From the NCBI GenBank assembly GCA_045631225.1, contig JAZQUG010000025.1, forward strand, positions 52,360 to 116,359: a stretch of DNA of 64,000 nucleotides, in the 5' to 3' direction. The DNA comes from Fimenecus sp045631225 (lineage in GTDB: Bacteria; Bacillota; Clostridia; Oscillospirales; Acutalibacteraceae). Under the pieces are notes generated by a model. That model searched no databases. It was not told the DNA's origin and was given only the letters and a program-made list of their open reading frames with translations. How positions within the stretch are numbered: the stretch's first letter is position 1; each line of letters begins with the position of its first letter. Below are positions 1-8,556 of the stretch, one piece after another. Both the position numbers and the translations under genes were made by a program.

Positions 1-67
1 ATTTTACACCGACAGAGGGCATTTTACGAAATTCTTCAATCAATTTTTCAAGAGATACGATTGCCAT
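1..67 (-). CDS. recR: RecR recombination protein, N-terminal fragment (cut by window edge)
   Basis: Only the first 22 codons are present. They run off the left edge of the window. The peptide starts MAIVSLEKLIEEF and continues RKMPSVGVK, which matches the start of RecR (L..LIEEFRKLPGIGPKSA in the family). RecR forms a ring with RecO/RecF that loads RecA on gapped DNA. It lies 30 nt downstream of ybaB in the order dnaX-ybaB-recR, the classic bacterial arrangement, and this supports the call from so short a fragment. The zinc finger and Toprim domain lie outside the window. Confidence 0.85.
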   Translation of the reverse strand, partial: MAIVSLEKLIEEFRKMPSVGVK

Positions 68-97
68 AATTTATGCTCCAATAGTTTTTAATTTTAA

Positions 98-433
98 TCA
101 GAAGCCAAGCCCGGGAATGTTCATTCCGCCTGTGATTTTGCCCATTTCTCTTTCAGCTGTTTCGTCAGCCTTTCTCATAGCTTCGTTTACTGCTGCAACG
201 AGTAAATCTTCGAGCATTTCAACATCTTCAGGGTCAACAACATCAGGCTGAATTTTAACAGATACGAGCTGATGCTTACCGTTTACTGTAACGTCAATTG
301 CTCCGCCACCTGCAGATGCATTGTATTCTGCTTCTTCACATTCCTGCTGTACACGAGTCATTTCCTCCTGCATCTGCTGAATGCGTTTCATCATATTTGC
401 CTGACCACCCTGATTTGGTATTCTTGCTTTCAT
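98..433 (-). CDS. ybaB: YbaB/EbfC family nucleoid-associated protein
   Basis: This 111-residue protein is full length for the YbaB/EbfC family, small dimeric DNA-binding proteins of the nucleoid. It has a Gln/Glu-rich N-terminal helix (about residues 14-38), a glycine-rich turn (SAGGGAI, about 41-47), a beta segment around VTVNGKHQLVSVKI, and an acidic helix DPEDVEMLEDLL before the C-terminal tail. Its GAGGAGG site lies inside the 3' end of dnaX, and the start is only 3 nt past the dnaX stop, so translation is probably coupled. Co-occurrence with dnaX and recR is conserved in bacteria, and a link to recombination is inferred from that context. Confidence 0.93.
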   Translation of the reverse strand: MKARIPNQGGQANMMKRIQQMQEEMTRVQQECEEAEYNASAGGGAIDVTVNGKHQLVSVKIQPDVVDPEDVEMLEDLLVAAVNEAMRKADETAEREMGKITGGMNIPGLGF

Positions 434-436
434 TTT

Positions 437-2086
437 TTATTCCTCCTCAATTTTTATACCGAGATTCTTAGCTTTTGACACAAGGTCAGAAAGGGGATTC
501 TTCGGTGCTTGCTCCTGCTTGTTATTATAAACAGCAAGAGTATATGTTTTGCCGGTTATTTTAGTAACGGCTTCTTTTATAGTTTTTGAATAATCACCTG
601 TTTTGAGATAAAGCTCCAATACAGGTGAACCTTTGATAAGTAAATATTTACCCTGATGGATAAATGCTGATGAGCCTGTAAGCATCGCAATAAGACTCTT
701 GTCCTTTGCATAAAGCATATCAAGAACCTCAGGCCAGTTATCAAACGGAACTGTTCCCATATTCTGTGGAACGATTTGGTCTTCCTGTGGTGCAGGAGGT
801 GGTTCCGGAAGCGGAATTTCCTCTTTTTCAGGCTCTTTTACCGGTTCAGGAGCCTTTGTTGGTTCAGGTTGTGTCTGAGTTTTAACCTCAGGTTCTTTCG
901 CAGGAGCAGGTGTTTCTGCCTTAACTGTAATTTTACCTGATGCAACTGCTGATTCAAGTTCGCTGAGTCGTCGAAGAATTGCATTTAAATCTCCGTCAAG
1001 ACTTGGAGTACAAAGTCTGATAATACAAAGCTCGGCACTTGTTCTTCTGTTAGCACCTTGCTTCATTGTAGATGCAGATGCAGTAAGAATATCTATACAA
1101 GACATAATTGTTGCAAGAGTTATTTTTGCACTCTGTTGACGGATAATTTCGATTTCACCCTGAGAGCAGATAATCATATCCTGAAAATTCTTTACAGCCT
1201 TTGAAACCATAAGATTTCTGAAATGACTTGTAAGCTCAGTGATAAGTCTTTCCATATCACAGGAATCGTTATAAAGTTTATTTACGACTTCCAATGCCTT
1301 TGCTGCATCCTTTTCAATAATGCAGTCGCAAAGCTCAAAGATGTATTCTCGTCCTGCAAGACCTGCACTGCTTGCAACTGCAGCAGAGTCAATAAGTCCT
1401 TCGTGAGAAGAACAACGGTCAAGAAGTGACAATGCGTCACGCATAGCACCATCGGCAATTCTTGCAATTAACATTGCACCATCGTCAGAAAGCTGAAGGT
1501 TTTCCTTAACTGCAACTTCCTTGAGTCTGCCCGCAATAGCTTCAGGCGGGATTCGTTTAAAATCAAAACGCTGACAACGGGAAAGAATGGTTGAAGGTAA
1601 TTTGTGAACCTCAGTTGTTGCAAGTATAAAAATTACGTGTGCGGGAGGTTCTTCAAGAGTTTTGAGAAGTGCATTAAAAGCACCGATTGACAGCATATGC
1701 ACCTCGTCAATAATGTAAACTCTGAATTTTGCATTTGCAGGAGTAAAATTAGCTTCCTCTCGCAAATCACGGATATTGTCAACACCATTATTTGATGCAG
1801 CGTCGATTTCAATTATATCAAGAATAGCACCAGAATCAATTCCCTTACAGATTTCACATTCGTTACATGGATTTCCATCATGAGAATTAATACAGTTAAC
1901 TGCCTTGGCAAGAATCTTTGCACAAGAAGTCTTACCTGTTCCACGAGAACCGGTAAAGAGATAGGCGTGACTCGTTTTGCCTGTCTTGACTGCATTTTCA
2001 AGTGTTGTTGTAATATGCTCCTGACCTACAACATCAGTAAATGTTGACGGACGGTATTTTCGATAAAATGCACGATACAAAGTCAT
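437..2086 (-). CDS. dnaX: DNA polymerase III subunit gamma/tau
   Basis: This is the AAA+ clamp-loader subunit of the replicative polymerase (549 residues). The Walker A motif GSRGTGKT lies near residues 46-53, the four-cysteine zinc site C..CNECEIC near 64-79, the Walker B/DExH-like IDEVHML near 126-132, and the arginine-finger region SRCQRFDF near 169-176. A Pro/Glu-rich linker (about 385-440) precedes a C-terminal tau-like domain. It has about 550 residues, like Firmicutes DnaX. No A-rich slippery stretch was noticed, so one product is expected. The gene follows the SRP RNA gene and overlaps the ybaB ribosome binding site, suggesting one transcription unit. Confidence 0.97.
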   Translation of the reverse strand: MTLYRAFYRKYRPSTFTDVVGQEHITTTLENAVKTGKTSHAYLFTGSRGTGKTSCAKILAKAVNCINSHDGNPCNECEICKGIDSGAILDIIEIDAASNNGVDNIRDLREEANFTPANAKFRVYIIDEVHMLSIGAFNALLKTLEEPPAHVIFILATTEVHKLPSTILSRCQRFDFKRIPPEAIAGRLKEVAVKENLQLSDDGAMLIARIADGAMRDALSLLDRCSSHEGLIDSAAVASSAGLAGREYIFELCDCIIEKDAAKALEVVNKLYNDSCDMERLITELTSHFRNLMVSKAVKNFQDMIICSQGEIEIIRQQSAKITLATIMSCIDILTASASTMKQGANRRTSAELCIIRLCTPSLDGDLNAILRRLSELESAVASGKITVKAETPAPAKEPEVKTQTQPEPTKAPEPVKEPEKEEIPLPEPPPAPQEDQIVPQNMGTVPFDNWPEVLDMLYAKDKSLIAMLTGSSAFIHQGKYLLIKGSPVLELYLKTGDYSKTIKEAVTKITGKTYTLAVYNNKQEQAPKNPLSDLVSKAKNLGIKIEEE

Positions 2087-2106
2087 TCCTCCTCACAAGA
2101 AAAAAC

Positions 2107-2244
2107 GCCTTAACTCAGTCATGTGTCGTGCAGGCAGACTGTGGCGCCCGATGCAAACCGCTTAATGCTGCTCGGTTCCCCGCCTGACATGGTTCACGGC
2201 GCCTCGCCGCACAGGACCCACACGGCACACGACTGAATTAAGGC
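2107..2244 (-). ncRNA. ffs: Signal recognition particle RNA (small bacterial SRP RNA)
   Basis: Read on the minus strand, the terminal helix pairs GCCTTAATTCAGTC at the 5' end with GACTGAGTTAAGGC at the 3' end. The apical part contains the SRP domain IV signature: ATGTCAGG, then GGAA, then AGCAGCATTAAG, which form the symmetric and asymmetric loops bound by Ffh. The 138-nt span bounded by this helix sits directly upstream of dnaX, a common position in Firmicutes. A consensus promoter lies just upstream. Ends are placed at the outer base pairs; the true 5' end may be about 13 nt further out. Confidence 0.93.
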
Positions 2245-2263
2245 ATCTCATTCGTTTCAAGTT

Positions 2264-2292
2264 ATTATACTATATATCTCTCGTAATTTCAA
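2264..2292 (-). promoter_or_regulatory. Sigma-A promoter of the SRP RNA / dnaX unit
   Basis: On the minus strand TTGAAA and TATAAT are separated by exactly 17 bp. The predicted start is near 2257, about 13 nt before the SRP RNA terminal helix. A perfect -10 box fits a highly expressed RNA gene. Confidence 0.85.
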
Positions 2293-2385
2293 GAGAAAAA
2301 TATATACTATTTTTGTTGTAGTTAAAAGTAATTTGTGTTAAAATTAACATGTATAGTTTATATTACATAAATTGGAGGGTCAGGA

Positions 2386-3978
2386 ATGTTTAATATTGTT
2401 CCGCAACCTGTAAGCATACTTATAAATCAGGATAAAAAAGGGTTTACGCTTCATGCGGGAACTATAATTTCACCGTATCCTTTTGTGGATGAGTTTATAT
2501 CCTTTGTCAGAAAAACCTTGCACAAAAAGGTGATTTCTCACGAAGATACCGGTGAAGAAAGGTCAATTATTCTGAAAATTGACGAGTCGGTAAAGCATGA
2601 TGAGGGCTATACCATAAAATGTGAAGACAGACGAGTTTTTATTAATGCAAAAACTCAGACAGGTTTGTTTTACGGACTGCAGACATTGAAACAGATGTTG
2701 TTGCAGACAAACGGTAAGCTTCCATATACTGAAATTACAGATTATCCTCGTTTTGCTTATCGTGGATTTATGCTTGACTGTGGAAGATATTTCTATACGG
2801 TTGACGAAATGAAGAAAATTATTGATTTGATGGCACTTCATAAGCTGAATGTGTTGCATTGGCATCTTACAGAAGACCAGGGCTGGAGAGTGGAAATAAA
2901 GAAATATCCGCTTTTAACGGAAAAAGGTTCAAAAAGAAGTCATACTAATTTCAATCACAAAGCTCATAGTGGATATTATACACAGGATGAAGTTAAGGAA
3001 ATTGTAAAATATTGTCACGACAGAAAAATAAAAGTTATTCCTGAATTTGATATTCCGGGACATAGTGTAGCTGCTATTTCCTGTTATCCTGAGCTTTCTT
3101 GTCTCAACAGAAAACTTGAAGTTGCCACACATTGGGGTGTAAAGCACGATATCCTCTGTGCGGGAAAAGATAGTACATATAAATTTGTTTATGATGTTAT
3201 TGATGAATTGATTGAACTTTTCCCTGATAAGATTATTCATATCGGTGGTGATGAGGCAGTTAAAATGCGTTGGGAAAACTGTCCTTATTGTCAGAAAGCA
3301 ATTAAAGATAACGGATTAAAAAATGAAGATGATTTGCAGATATTCTTTATGGGAAAGGTTAATGAATATCTTAAATCAAAAGGTTATTCCTCTGTTATAT
3401 GGAGTTATGACAGAATAGAAAATGCTGAAAGCTTAAATTCTGATATCGCTTGGACCGTTTGTGGTATGGGCGACGATAAGGATTTAGTTGAAAAGGAAAT
3501 AAAACGAGGAAGAAAATTAATAAACACACATTGTTATCCGTATTATTTTGATTTCCCTTATGGTTGGGTTTCATTAAAGCAGGTTTGTGACGACGATGGT
3601 GCGTTGACAGACGATGATAGTGAAACATGGGGAATTGAGGCTCAGATGTGGACTGAATATGTTCCTGATATGAAGCGTCTTGAATTTCTCACATTCCCAC
3701 GATTAGGTGCAATGGCAGAAAATGCTTGGGCTGAAAAGGGATATCCGTCATTCACTACTTTTATGCATAAGATAAGTGATTATTACAAGGTTCTGGATGT
3801 ATATGATGTTGGATATGCTCCTGTTAAGAAAGCGTGTCCGTCATTTGCATATAAACATGCTTCTTCGCTCTGGTTTAAACGGAGAGTTTTCCATTGGCAG
3901 GGCTTGCACAATCTTTTTGATGATGCAAAGGCTAAAAAAGAAGCAGAGGTCCTGAAAGCAAATATTAAGGGAAAATAA
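2386..3978 (+). CDS. Beta-N-acetylhexosaminidase, GH20 family
   Basis: This enzyme is predicted to remove terminal N-acetylglucosamine or N-acetylgalactosamine by substrate-assisted catalysis. It has 530 residues: an N-terminal GH20b-like domain (about 1-115), then the GH20 barrel starting at YRGFMLDCGRYF. The catalytic Asp-Glu pair is D289-E290 in HIGGDEAVK, preceded by the family motif LHWHLTEDQGWR (about 156-167). No signal peptide is visible, so it probably acts in the cytoplasm on imported amino sugars or recycled wall fragments. GGAGGG precedes the ATG. A weak promoter may lie around 2330-2365. It is 47 nt upstream of glpK with no terminator between, so the two are probably co-transcribed. 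Confidence 0.93.
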   Translation: MFNIVPQPVSILINQDKKGFTLHAGTIISPYPFVDEFISFVRKTLHKKVISHEDTGEERSIILKIDESVKHDEGYTIKCEDRRVFINAKTQTGLFYGLQTLKQMLLQTNGKLPYTEITDYPRFAYRGFMLDCGRYFYTVDEMKKIIDLMALHKLNVLHWHLTEDQGWRVEIKKYPLLTEKGSKRSHTNFNHKAHSGYYTQDEVKEIVKYCHDRKIKVIPEFDIPGHSVAAISCYPELSCLNRKLEVATHWGVKHDILCAGKDSTYKFVYDVIDELIELFPDKIIHIGGDEAVKMRWENCPYCQKAIKDNGLKNEDDLQIFFMGKVNEYLKSKGYSSVIWSYDRIENAESLNSDIAWTVCGMGDDKDLVEKEIKRGRKLINTHCYPYYFDFPYGWVSLKQVCDDDGALTDDDSETWGIEAQMWTEYVPDMKRLEFLTFPRLGAMAENAWAEKGYPSFTTFMHKISDYYKVLDVYDVGYAPVKKACPSFAYKHASSLWFKRRVFHWQGLHNLFDDAKAKKEAEVLKANIKGK

Positions 3979-4025
3979 TTTTTGGGGATTATTAAGCATT
4001 TAAATAAATATTGAGGTGTTATACG

Positions 4026-5534
4026 ATGAAAAAATATGTTTTGGCATTAGACCAGGGAACAACAAGCTCCCGTGCAATTCTTTTTGATAAAAATGGTAAT
4101 ATCTGTTACAAGGCTCAACACGAGTTTAATCAGATTTACCCACATACAGGTTGGGTTGAACATAATCCTATGGAGATTCTTTTCTCACAGCTGCAATCTG
4201 TTATGGAGGTTATGTCACAAAGCAAAGCAACAGCAGAGGATATTGCTTCAATTGGTATTACAAATCAGCGTGAAACAACAATTGTCTGGGATAAATCAAC
4301 AGGAAAACCTGTTTATAACGCTATTGTATGGCAGTGTAGAAGAACTGCAGATATGTGTGAAAAAATCAAAGCAGATGCTGAATTGACACAGTATATAAAG
4401 GACCATACAGGACTTGTTGTTGATGCTTATTTCTCAGGAACAAAAATTAAGTGGATTCTCGATAATGTAGATGGTGCAAGAGAGCTTGCAGAAAAAGGTC
4501 AGCTCCTTTTCGGTACTGTTGAAACATGGCTTATCTGGAATCTTACAGGTGGTGCAGTACATATTACTGACTATTCAAATGCATCACGAACAATGCTTTT
4601 TGATGTTGATAAACTTTGTTGGGACGAATATCTCTGTGAAAAGCTCGGTATTCCTATGAGTATGCTTCCTAAATGTGAACCATCAAGTAAGGTTTACGGA
4701 ACAGTTGCAAAGAGTGTTATGGGTATTGAAGAGCTTGCTGGTGTGCCTATTTCAGGTGCTATCGGTGACCAGCCTGCCGCACTTTTCGGTCAGGGATGTT
4801 TCGAACAAGGACAGGCAAAGAATACATATGGTACAGGTTGCTTCTTGCTTATGAACACAGGTGATAAGCGTGTTGAATCAAAGAATAACCTTGTTACAGG
4901 TGTTGCGTGGGGCTTAGGTGATAAAGTTACTTATGCTATTGAAGGTTCTGCATTTAATGCAGGTTCAGTAATCAAGTGGCTTCGTGATGATTTGCAGCTT
5001 ATTCCATCTGCACGTCGTTGTGATGAGCTTGCAGAAAGTGTTCCGAATTCAAACGGTGTTTATTTTGTCCCTGCGTTTACAGGGCTTGGTGCTCCGTATT
5101 GGGATATGTATGCTCGTGGTACTATTGTAGGTCTTACCCGTGGTGCTAATGCGGCGCATATTTGTCGTAGTGTTCTTGAAGCAATTGCATATCAGATGAC
5201 AGACTTGCTTGAGGCTATGAAACAGGATTCAGATATTGAGCTTTCAGAACTCCGTGTTGACGGTGGTGCTTCTGTAAGTGATATTATGATGCAGATTCAG
5301 GCTGATATGATTAGAACAAATGTGAACAGACCAAAGATGGTTGAAACAACAGCTATCGGTGCAGCATATCTTTCAGGTCTTGCAGTAGGTTTCTGGAAGG
5401 ATATAGAGGAAATCGAGAAAATTCGTCAGGTTGATAAAGTGTTCGAACCACAAATGGATATGGAAAAACGCGAAAAGAGATACCGTGGATGGCTTCGTGC
5501 AGTTGAACGTTCAAGAGATTGGGTTGAACATTAA
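4026..5534 (+). CDS. glpK: Glycerol kinase
   Basis: FGGY-family kinase converting glycerol and ATP to glycerol 3-phosphate. The phosphate-binding start YVLALDQGTTSSRAILFD, the central GDQPAALFGQ, the GTGCFLLMNTG segment, and the C-terminal DGGASVSD are all typical. The start was set at ATG 4026, preceded by GAGGTG at a good distance; an upstream TTG would overlap that site. This gives 502 residues, the usual length. It is an orphan copy with no glpF, glpO or glpP nearby, and its partners are a hexosaminidase upstream and a small toxin-like protein downstream. No truncation or frameshift is seen. Confidence 0.97.
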   Translation: MKKYVLALDQGTTSSRAILFDKNGNICYKAQHEFNQIYPHTGWVEHNPMEILFSQLQSVMEVMSQSKATAEDIASIGITNQRETTIVWDKSTGKPVYNAIVWQCRRTADMCEKIKADAELTQYIKDHTGLVVDAYFSGTKIKWILDNVDGARELAEKGQLLFGTVETWLIWNLTGGAVHITDYSNASRTMLFDVDKLCWDEYLCEKLGIPMSMLPKCEPSSKVYGTVAKSVMGIEELAGVPISGAIGDQPAALFGQGCFEQGQAKNTYGTGCFLLMNTGDKRVESKNNLVTGVAWGLGDKVTYAIEGSAFNAGSVIKWLRDDLQLIPSARRCDELAESVPNSNGVYFVPAFTGLGAPYWDMYARGTIVGLTRGANAAHICRSVLEAIAYQMTDLLEAMKQDSDIELSELRVDGGASVSDIMMQIQADMIRTNVNRPKMVETTAIGAAYLSGLAVGFWKDIEEIEKIRQVDKVFEPQMDMEKREKRYRGWLRAVERSRDWVEH

Positions 5535-5569
5535 TGATAATAAAAAACTATTTCCGTAACGGAGAAAAG

Positions 5570-5809
5570 ATGCGGGAGCATTTTCTCGAACACGGAAAAC
5601 AGACGAATTCAGGTTCAGCAGAGGAATATTTAATTAAAGCAAATGAGGTTATAAATAATCCTAAAGCATTAAAAAAATATGAAACGGATGAAGATGGTAA
5701 CGATATGATTTATTATCTTTCCGAAACAGGAGAGATTGTTTTTGTCGCATCTGATGGTTATATTCGTACATATTTTATTGCTGACGACGAATATTTTGAA
5801 AGACAATGA
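5570..5809 (+). CDS. Small protein resembling the BECR-fold (Barnase/EndoU/ColicinE5/RelE-like) nuclease domain
   Basis: The start at 5570 has GGAGAAAAG just upstream and gives 79 residues. An alternative ATG at 5534 overlaps the glpK stop as TAATG and adds 12 residues. The protein has a conserved-looking HFLEHG near the start, then AEEYLIKANEVINNP, YYLSETGEIVFVASDG and YIRTYF at the end. From memory, this H...H...T-Y-F pattern recurs in small Firmicutes and phage-associated domains grouped with BECR nucleases. The candidate active-site residues are the N-terminal histidines and the C-terminal Arg-Thr. No antitoxin gene is adjacent. Function is inferred, and a harmless domesticated fold is possible. 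Confidence 0.55.
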   Translation: MREHFLEHGKQTNSGSAEEYLIKANEVINNPKALKKYETDEDGNDMIYYLSETGEIVFVASDGYIRTYFIADDEYFERQ

Positions 5810-5864
5810 TGATAAGTTAAAAATTGTCTATTTAAAACAAAAAGTTTATATGAAAAACAAAAAT

Positions 5865-5896
5865 CCCCATCGGATAAACCGATGGGGTTCCTTTTT
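5865..5896. terminator. Bidirectional intrinsic terminator
   Basis: The stem CCCCATCGG / CCGATGGGG has a 5-nt loop (ATAAA). It is followed by a T-rich run on the plus strand and by ATTTTTGTTTTT on the minus strand. It ends the GH20-glpK unit and could also stop transcripts coming from the minus-strand glycosylase gene. Confidence 0.85.
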
Positions 5897-5982
5897 CACT
5901 CGTCAAAAGACGAGATATAACCTATGCAAAGTGTATGTATAATAGCACATAATGAACACCTTGTCAAACAAATAGACAAAAT

Positions 5983-6783
5983 TTATCTATCCTGCATTCT
6001 TCTCCAATGGAAAAGGTATTGTTGAGCGATTCCCTCTGTACCTTTTGTGCATTTAGGAAGACCATTCGGATACATCTCTGCCATAATTCGCTTTACCCAG
6101 ACATCCACGGGAAATGCCTCGATTTTATGGAATCCGTAAAGAAGCGTACATTCAGCAACCTTTGCACCAACGCCTTTGATTTTCTGCAATTCCTCTCTGC
6201 CGAACTCAATAGGTGAGTCTTGAATTTTTCTGAAATCAACTTCACCGTTTGCAACCTTTTGTGCTGCATCAATAATATATTTTGCTCTGAAACCTGCTCG
6301 TAATGGTGCCATATCCTCAACTGTAAGTTTTGATAACTTTTCAGCAGACGGAAATGTCTTTTGACCGACTTTGCCGTCACCAAAAGTGTCGCAAAGTCTT
6401 TCAATTATACCTTTGATTCGAGGAATGTTGTTGTTCTGGGATATGATAAAGGAACAAAGAGCCTCCCACGGTTCCTGACGAAGAATTCGGATACCGTTGT
6501 ATTCTTTAATTGCAGTTATGAGATATTCGTCATCATAGGAACTAAGAATTTTTTTATAATCAAGGTCGAAATCAAAATAGTTCTTCCAGATAGCATTGTA
6601 ATCATCTTCAGTACAATTGTGGAAGATAAGCTCATTTTCAGTTTGCTCAATCTGTAAAAATCTTCCGTATGCGACACCTTGCCACATGTTATCATTAAAT
6701 GACCAACGAAAGGCTTGACCACAGTCGAGACAAAGTCCTAAATTAAAGCTTTGAGGACAGGTAATTTTGTAACTGTTTTTCAT
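5983..6783 (-). CDS. ogg: 8-oxoguanine DNA glycosylase/AP lyase, OGG1 type
   Basis: Helix-hairpin-helix GPD glycosylase of base excision repair, predicted to remove 8-oxoguanine. The N-terminal OGG_N-like domain contains CLDCGQAFRW; the HhH motif IKGVGAKVAEC carries the catalytic lysine (near residue 208) and the segment FPVDVWVKR the catalytic aspartate (near 228). This matches the K249/D268 pair of human OGG1. ATG 6783 was chosen because AAAGGA lies 8 nt upstream; an upstream TTG would overlap that site. The result is 266 residues. The 3' end faces the convergent glpK unit, and no gene is close on the upstream side. Confidence 0.9.
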   Translation of the reverse strand: MKNSYKITCPQSFNLGLCLDCGQAFRWSFNDNMWQGVAYGRFLQIEQTENELIFHNCTEDDYNAIWKNYFDFDLDYKKILSSYDDEYLITAIKEYNGIRILRQEPWEALCSFIISQNNNIPRIKGIIERLCDTFGDGKVGQKTFPSAEKLSKLTVEDMAPLRAGFRAKYIIDAAQKVANGEVDFRKIQDSPIEFGREELQKIKGVGAKVAECTLLYGFHKIEAFPVDVWVKRIMAEMYPNGLPKCTKGTEGIAQQYLFHWRRMQDR

Positions 6784-7215
6784 AATAAAAATCCTTTGCA
6801 AAATAACTAAAAAAATCTGAAAATTCTATCTAAAAATACTAATGACATTTTGCACAAAAGTTTTAGATAATATTTAAGACAGGTATGTTCCAAATTGTAT
6901 AATTTGTCAAGTGTTTACAACAAATTGTATTTGATAATCTTTTAACAATATTTTTCTGCAACTGTCGAAAACTGGAAAAATACTTGATAAATCAATGAAT
7001 TTGGGGCAACTTATTAACATTTTCAACAGAGTTTTCAACAATTTAGTTGAAAAGTCCTTTATACTATTTGTATAAAATATGACAATTTTATTTTTGGTAA
7101 AAATCCCATATTGACAAAATTTTCCGTAAAAATTATGCACAAGCCATAGAATAAAAACAACTAAATAACCAAAAATATGTTCACTATACTGTTAAAAATT
7201 AGCGAGGAAAAAATT
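6784..7215. other. AT-rich intergenic region, 432 bp
   Basis: No gene was found here. The sequence is extremely AT-rich with several TTTTCAACA and TTGTTGAAAA-like tracts between 7015 and 7060, plus a TTGACA at 7111. It separates the divergent glycosylase and small-protein genes, so it probably holds promoters for both. No strong palindrome or conserved RNA was recognised. Confidence 0.6.
7111..7139 (+). promoter_or_regulatory. Possible promoter of the 87-residue protein gene
   Basis: TTGACA is followed 17 bp later by TATGCA. The -35 box is perfect and the -10 box is weak. The distance to the proposed ATG at 7216 is about 70 nt. Confidence 0.45.
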
Positions 7216-7479
7216 ATGGTTAAAGGTGTTAATCGTCAAGTGCTTGAAATACACGAAACAGGCTGTGAATACTTTGAAAAAGCTCTTTTTTTCGTTAAGC
7301 CTGAATACAGTCGTGAAAATGAAGGGAAATTGAAAACTCAGGCTTTGTCAAGCGTGATGAATTTTAAAGCTGTACCAAAAACACGAAAACAGAAAGTAAA
7401 AAGCCGAGCACTGATTCTTGTGGAAATGACAGCCTCGGCAGGAGTTGGTGCATTGATAACAGCTTTATTAGTAAAATGA
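7216..7479 (+). CDS. Hypothetical small protein with C-terminal hydrophobic helix
   Basis: I do not recognise a named family. The start at ATG 7216 follows GCGAGGAAAA at good spacing and gives 87 residues starting MVKGVNRQVLEIHETGCEYF. The N-terminal half looks globular (two aromatic-rich helices with FFVKPEYS), followed by a basic stretch KTRKQKVKSR and a hydrophobic C-terminal segment (about 65-87) that could insert in the membrane. The N-terminal pattern resembles small conserved Clostridia proteins I have seen without a function. It is convergent with the Xaa-Pro peptidase gene, with only 9 nt between the stops and no terminator seen. Confidence 0.7.
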   Translation: MVKGVNRQVLEIHETGCEYFEKALFFVKPEYSRENEGKLKTQALSSVMNFKAVPKTRKQKVKSRALILVEMTASAGVGALITALLVK

Positions 7480-7488
7480 GAAAGCAAA

Positions 7489-8556
7489 TTATAGTATTAT
7501 CAATTCTTTAGGGGCATTTGTAAGGTTGCGACAGCCATTTTCAGTTATAAGTGCCATATCTTCTATTCTTATACCGAATTTTCCCGGAATATATATACCC
7601 GGTTCAACTGTTACAATGTTGCCGACCTGAAGAATACTATCGGAAACAGGTGAGAGGTTAGGGAATTCGTGGATTTCTACGCCAACACCATGACCTGTTG
7701 AATGGGTGAAATACTTGCCATAGCCTGAATCATTAATGATACTTCTTGCGAACATATCACCATCTTTGCAGGATATACCGGCTTTAATGTTATCAAGACA
7801 ATTTTTTTGTGCCTTAAGAACAGCATCATAAACATTTTTCATTTCGTCGGTTGCAAAACCAACTGCGACAGTTCGTGTCATATCACTGTGATAACCATTT
7901 ATAATTGTACCAAAGTCCATTGTGATAAAATCTCCGTTTTCAACCTTTTTATCACATGGAACACCGTGAGGCATTGAGGAGTTTTTGCCACTTACTGCAA
8001 TTGTTTCAAATGAAAGTCCTTCTCCGCCATTGCGTAGCATATAAAAATCAAGTTCGAGTGCAATTTCTTTTTCAGTAACACCGACTTTAATGAATTTGAG
8101 AATGTGATTAAAGGCATCCTCAGCAATTCGCTGTGCTTTAACAATGCTTTCAACTTCATTTTCAGTTTTTATTGAACGAAGTCCGTTTATAAGCATATCC
8201 AAAGTGGAGTCAGTTGCGACACTTGTGTTTTTAAGAACACCTTTAAGAGAATTATATGTAGATACAGTCATTCTTGTTGATTCGACGAGAAGATGCTTAC
8301 AGTTCATTTCACCAAGAATTTCTGCAATCTGAGGAAAAGTTTTGCCTAAAAGCTTAACTTCACAATTTGAAATCTGGTTCTCGGCAGCTTCAATATATCG
8401 ACCGTCAGTAATGAAAACTGCACGGTCAGAAGAAACGAGTAAAAAACCATCAGAGGAGTCAAACTCTGTGAAATATTTTCTGTTTTCAGGAGAGATAATC
8501 AATGCTGAATATCCGATTCCCTTTTCTTTTAATAATTTCTGTAAATTCTTAATCAT
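7489..8556 (-). CDS. pepP: Xaa-Pro aminopeptidase, M24 family
   Basis: Creatinase/prolidase-fold metallopeptidase, predicted to cleave Xaa-Pro bonds. The five usual dinuclear-metal ligands are visible: Asp in TMDFGT, Asp in HSDMTRT, His in STGHGVG, Glu in VEPGIYI and Glu in IRIEDMA. An N-terminal creatinase_N domain occupies roughly residues 1-125. The ATG at 8556 gives about 355 residues and overlaps the end of yqeG by 8 nt, which suggests coupled translation. In-frame ATGs further upstream (8565, 8571) cannot be excluded. The yqeG-pepP pairing is found in other Clostridia. The symbol follows family usage; prolidase (pepQ) is possible. Confidence 0.9.
   Translation of the reverse strand: MIKNLQKLLKEKGIGYSALIISPENRKYFTEFDSSDGFLLVSSDRAVFITDGRYIEAAENQISNCEVKLLGKTFPQIAEILGEMNCKHLLVESTRMTVSTYNSLKGVLKNTSVATDSTLDMLINGLRSIKTENEVESIVKAQRIAEDAFNHILKFIKVGVTEKEIALELDFYMLRNGGEGLSFETIAVSGKNSSMPHGVPCDKKVENGDFITMDFGTIINGYHSDMTRTVAVGFATDEMKNVYDAVLKAQKNCLDNIKAGISCKDGDMFARSIINDSGYGKYFTHSTGHGVGVEIHEFPNLSPVSDSILQVGNIVTVEPGIYIPGKFGIRIEDMALITENGCRNLTNAPKELIIL

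Noticed and set aside
4011..4025. TTG start for glpK
   Set aside because: It sits on the GAGGTG site that serves ATG 4026.
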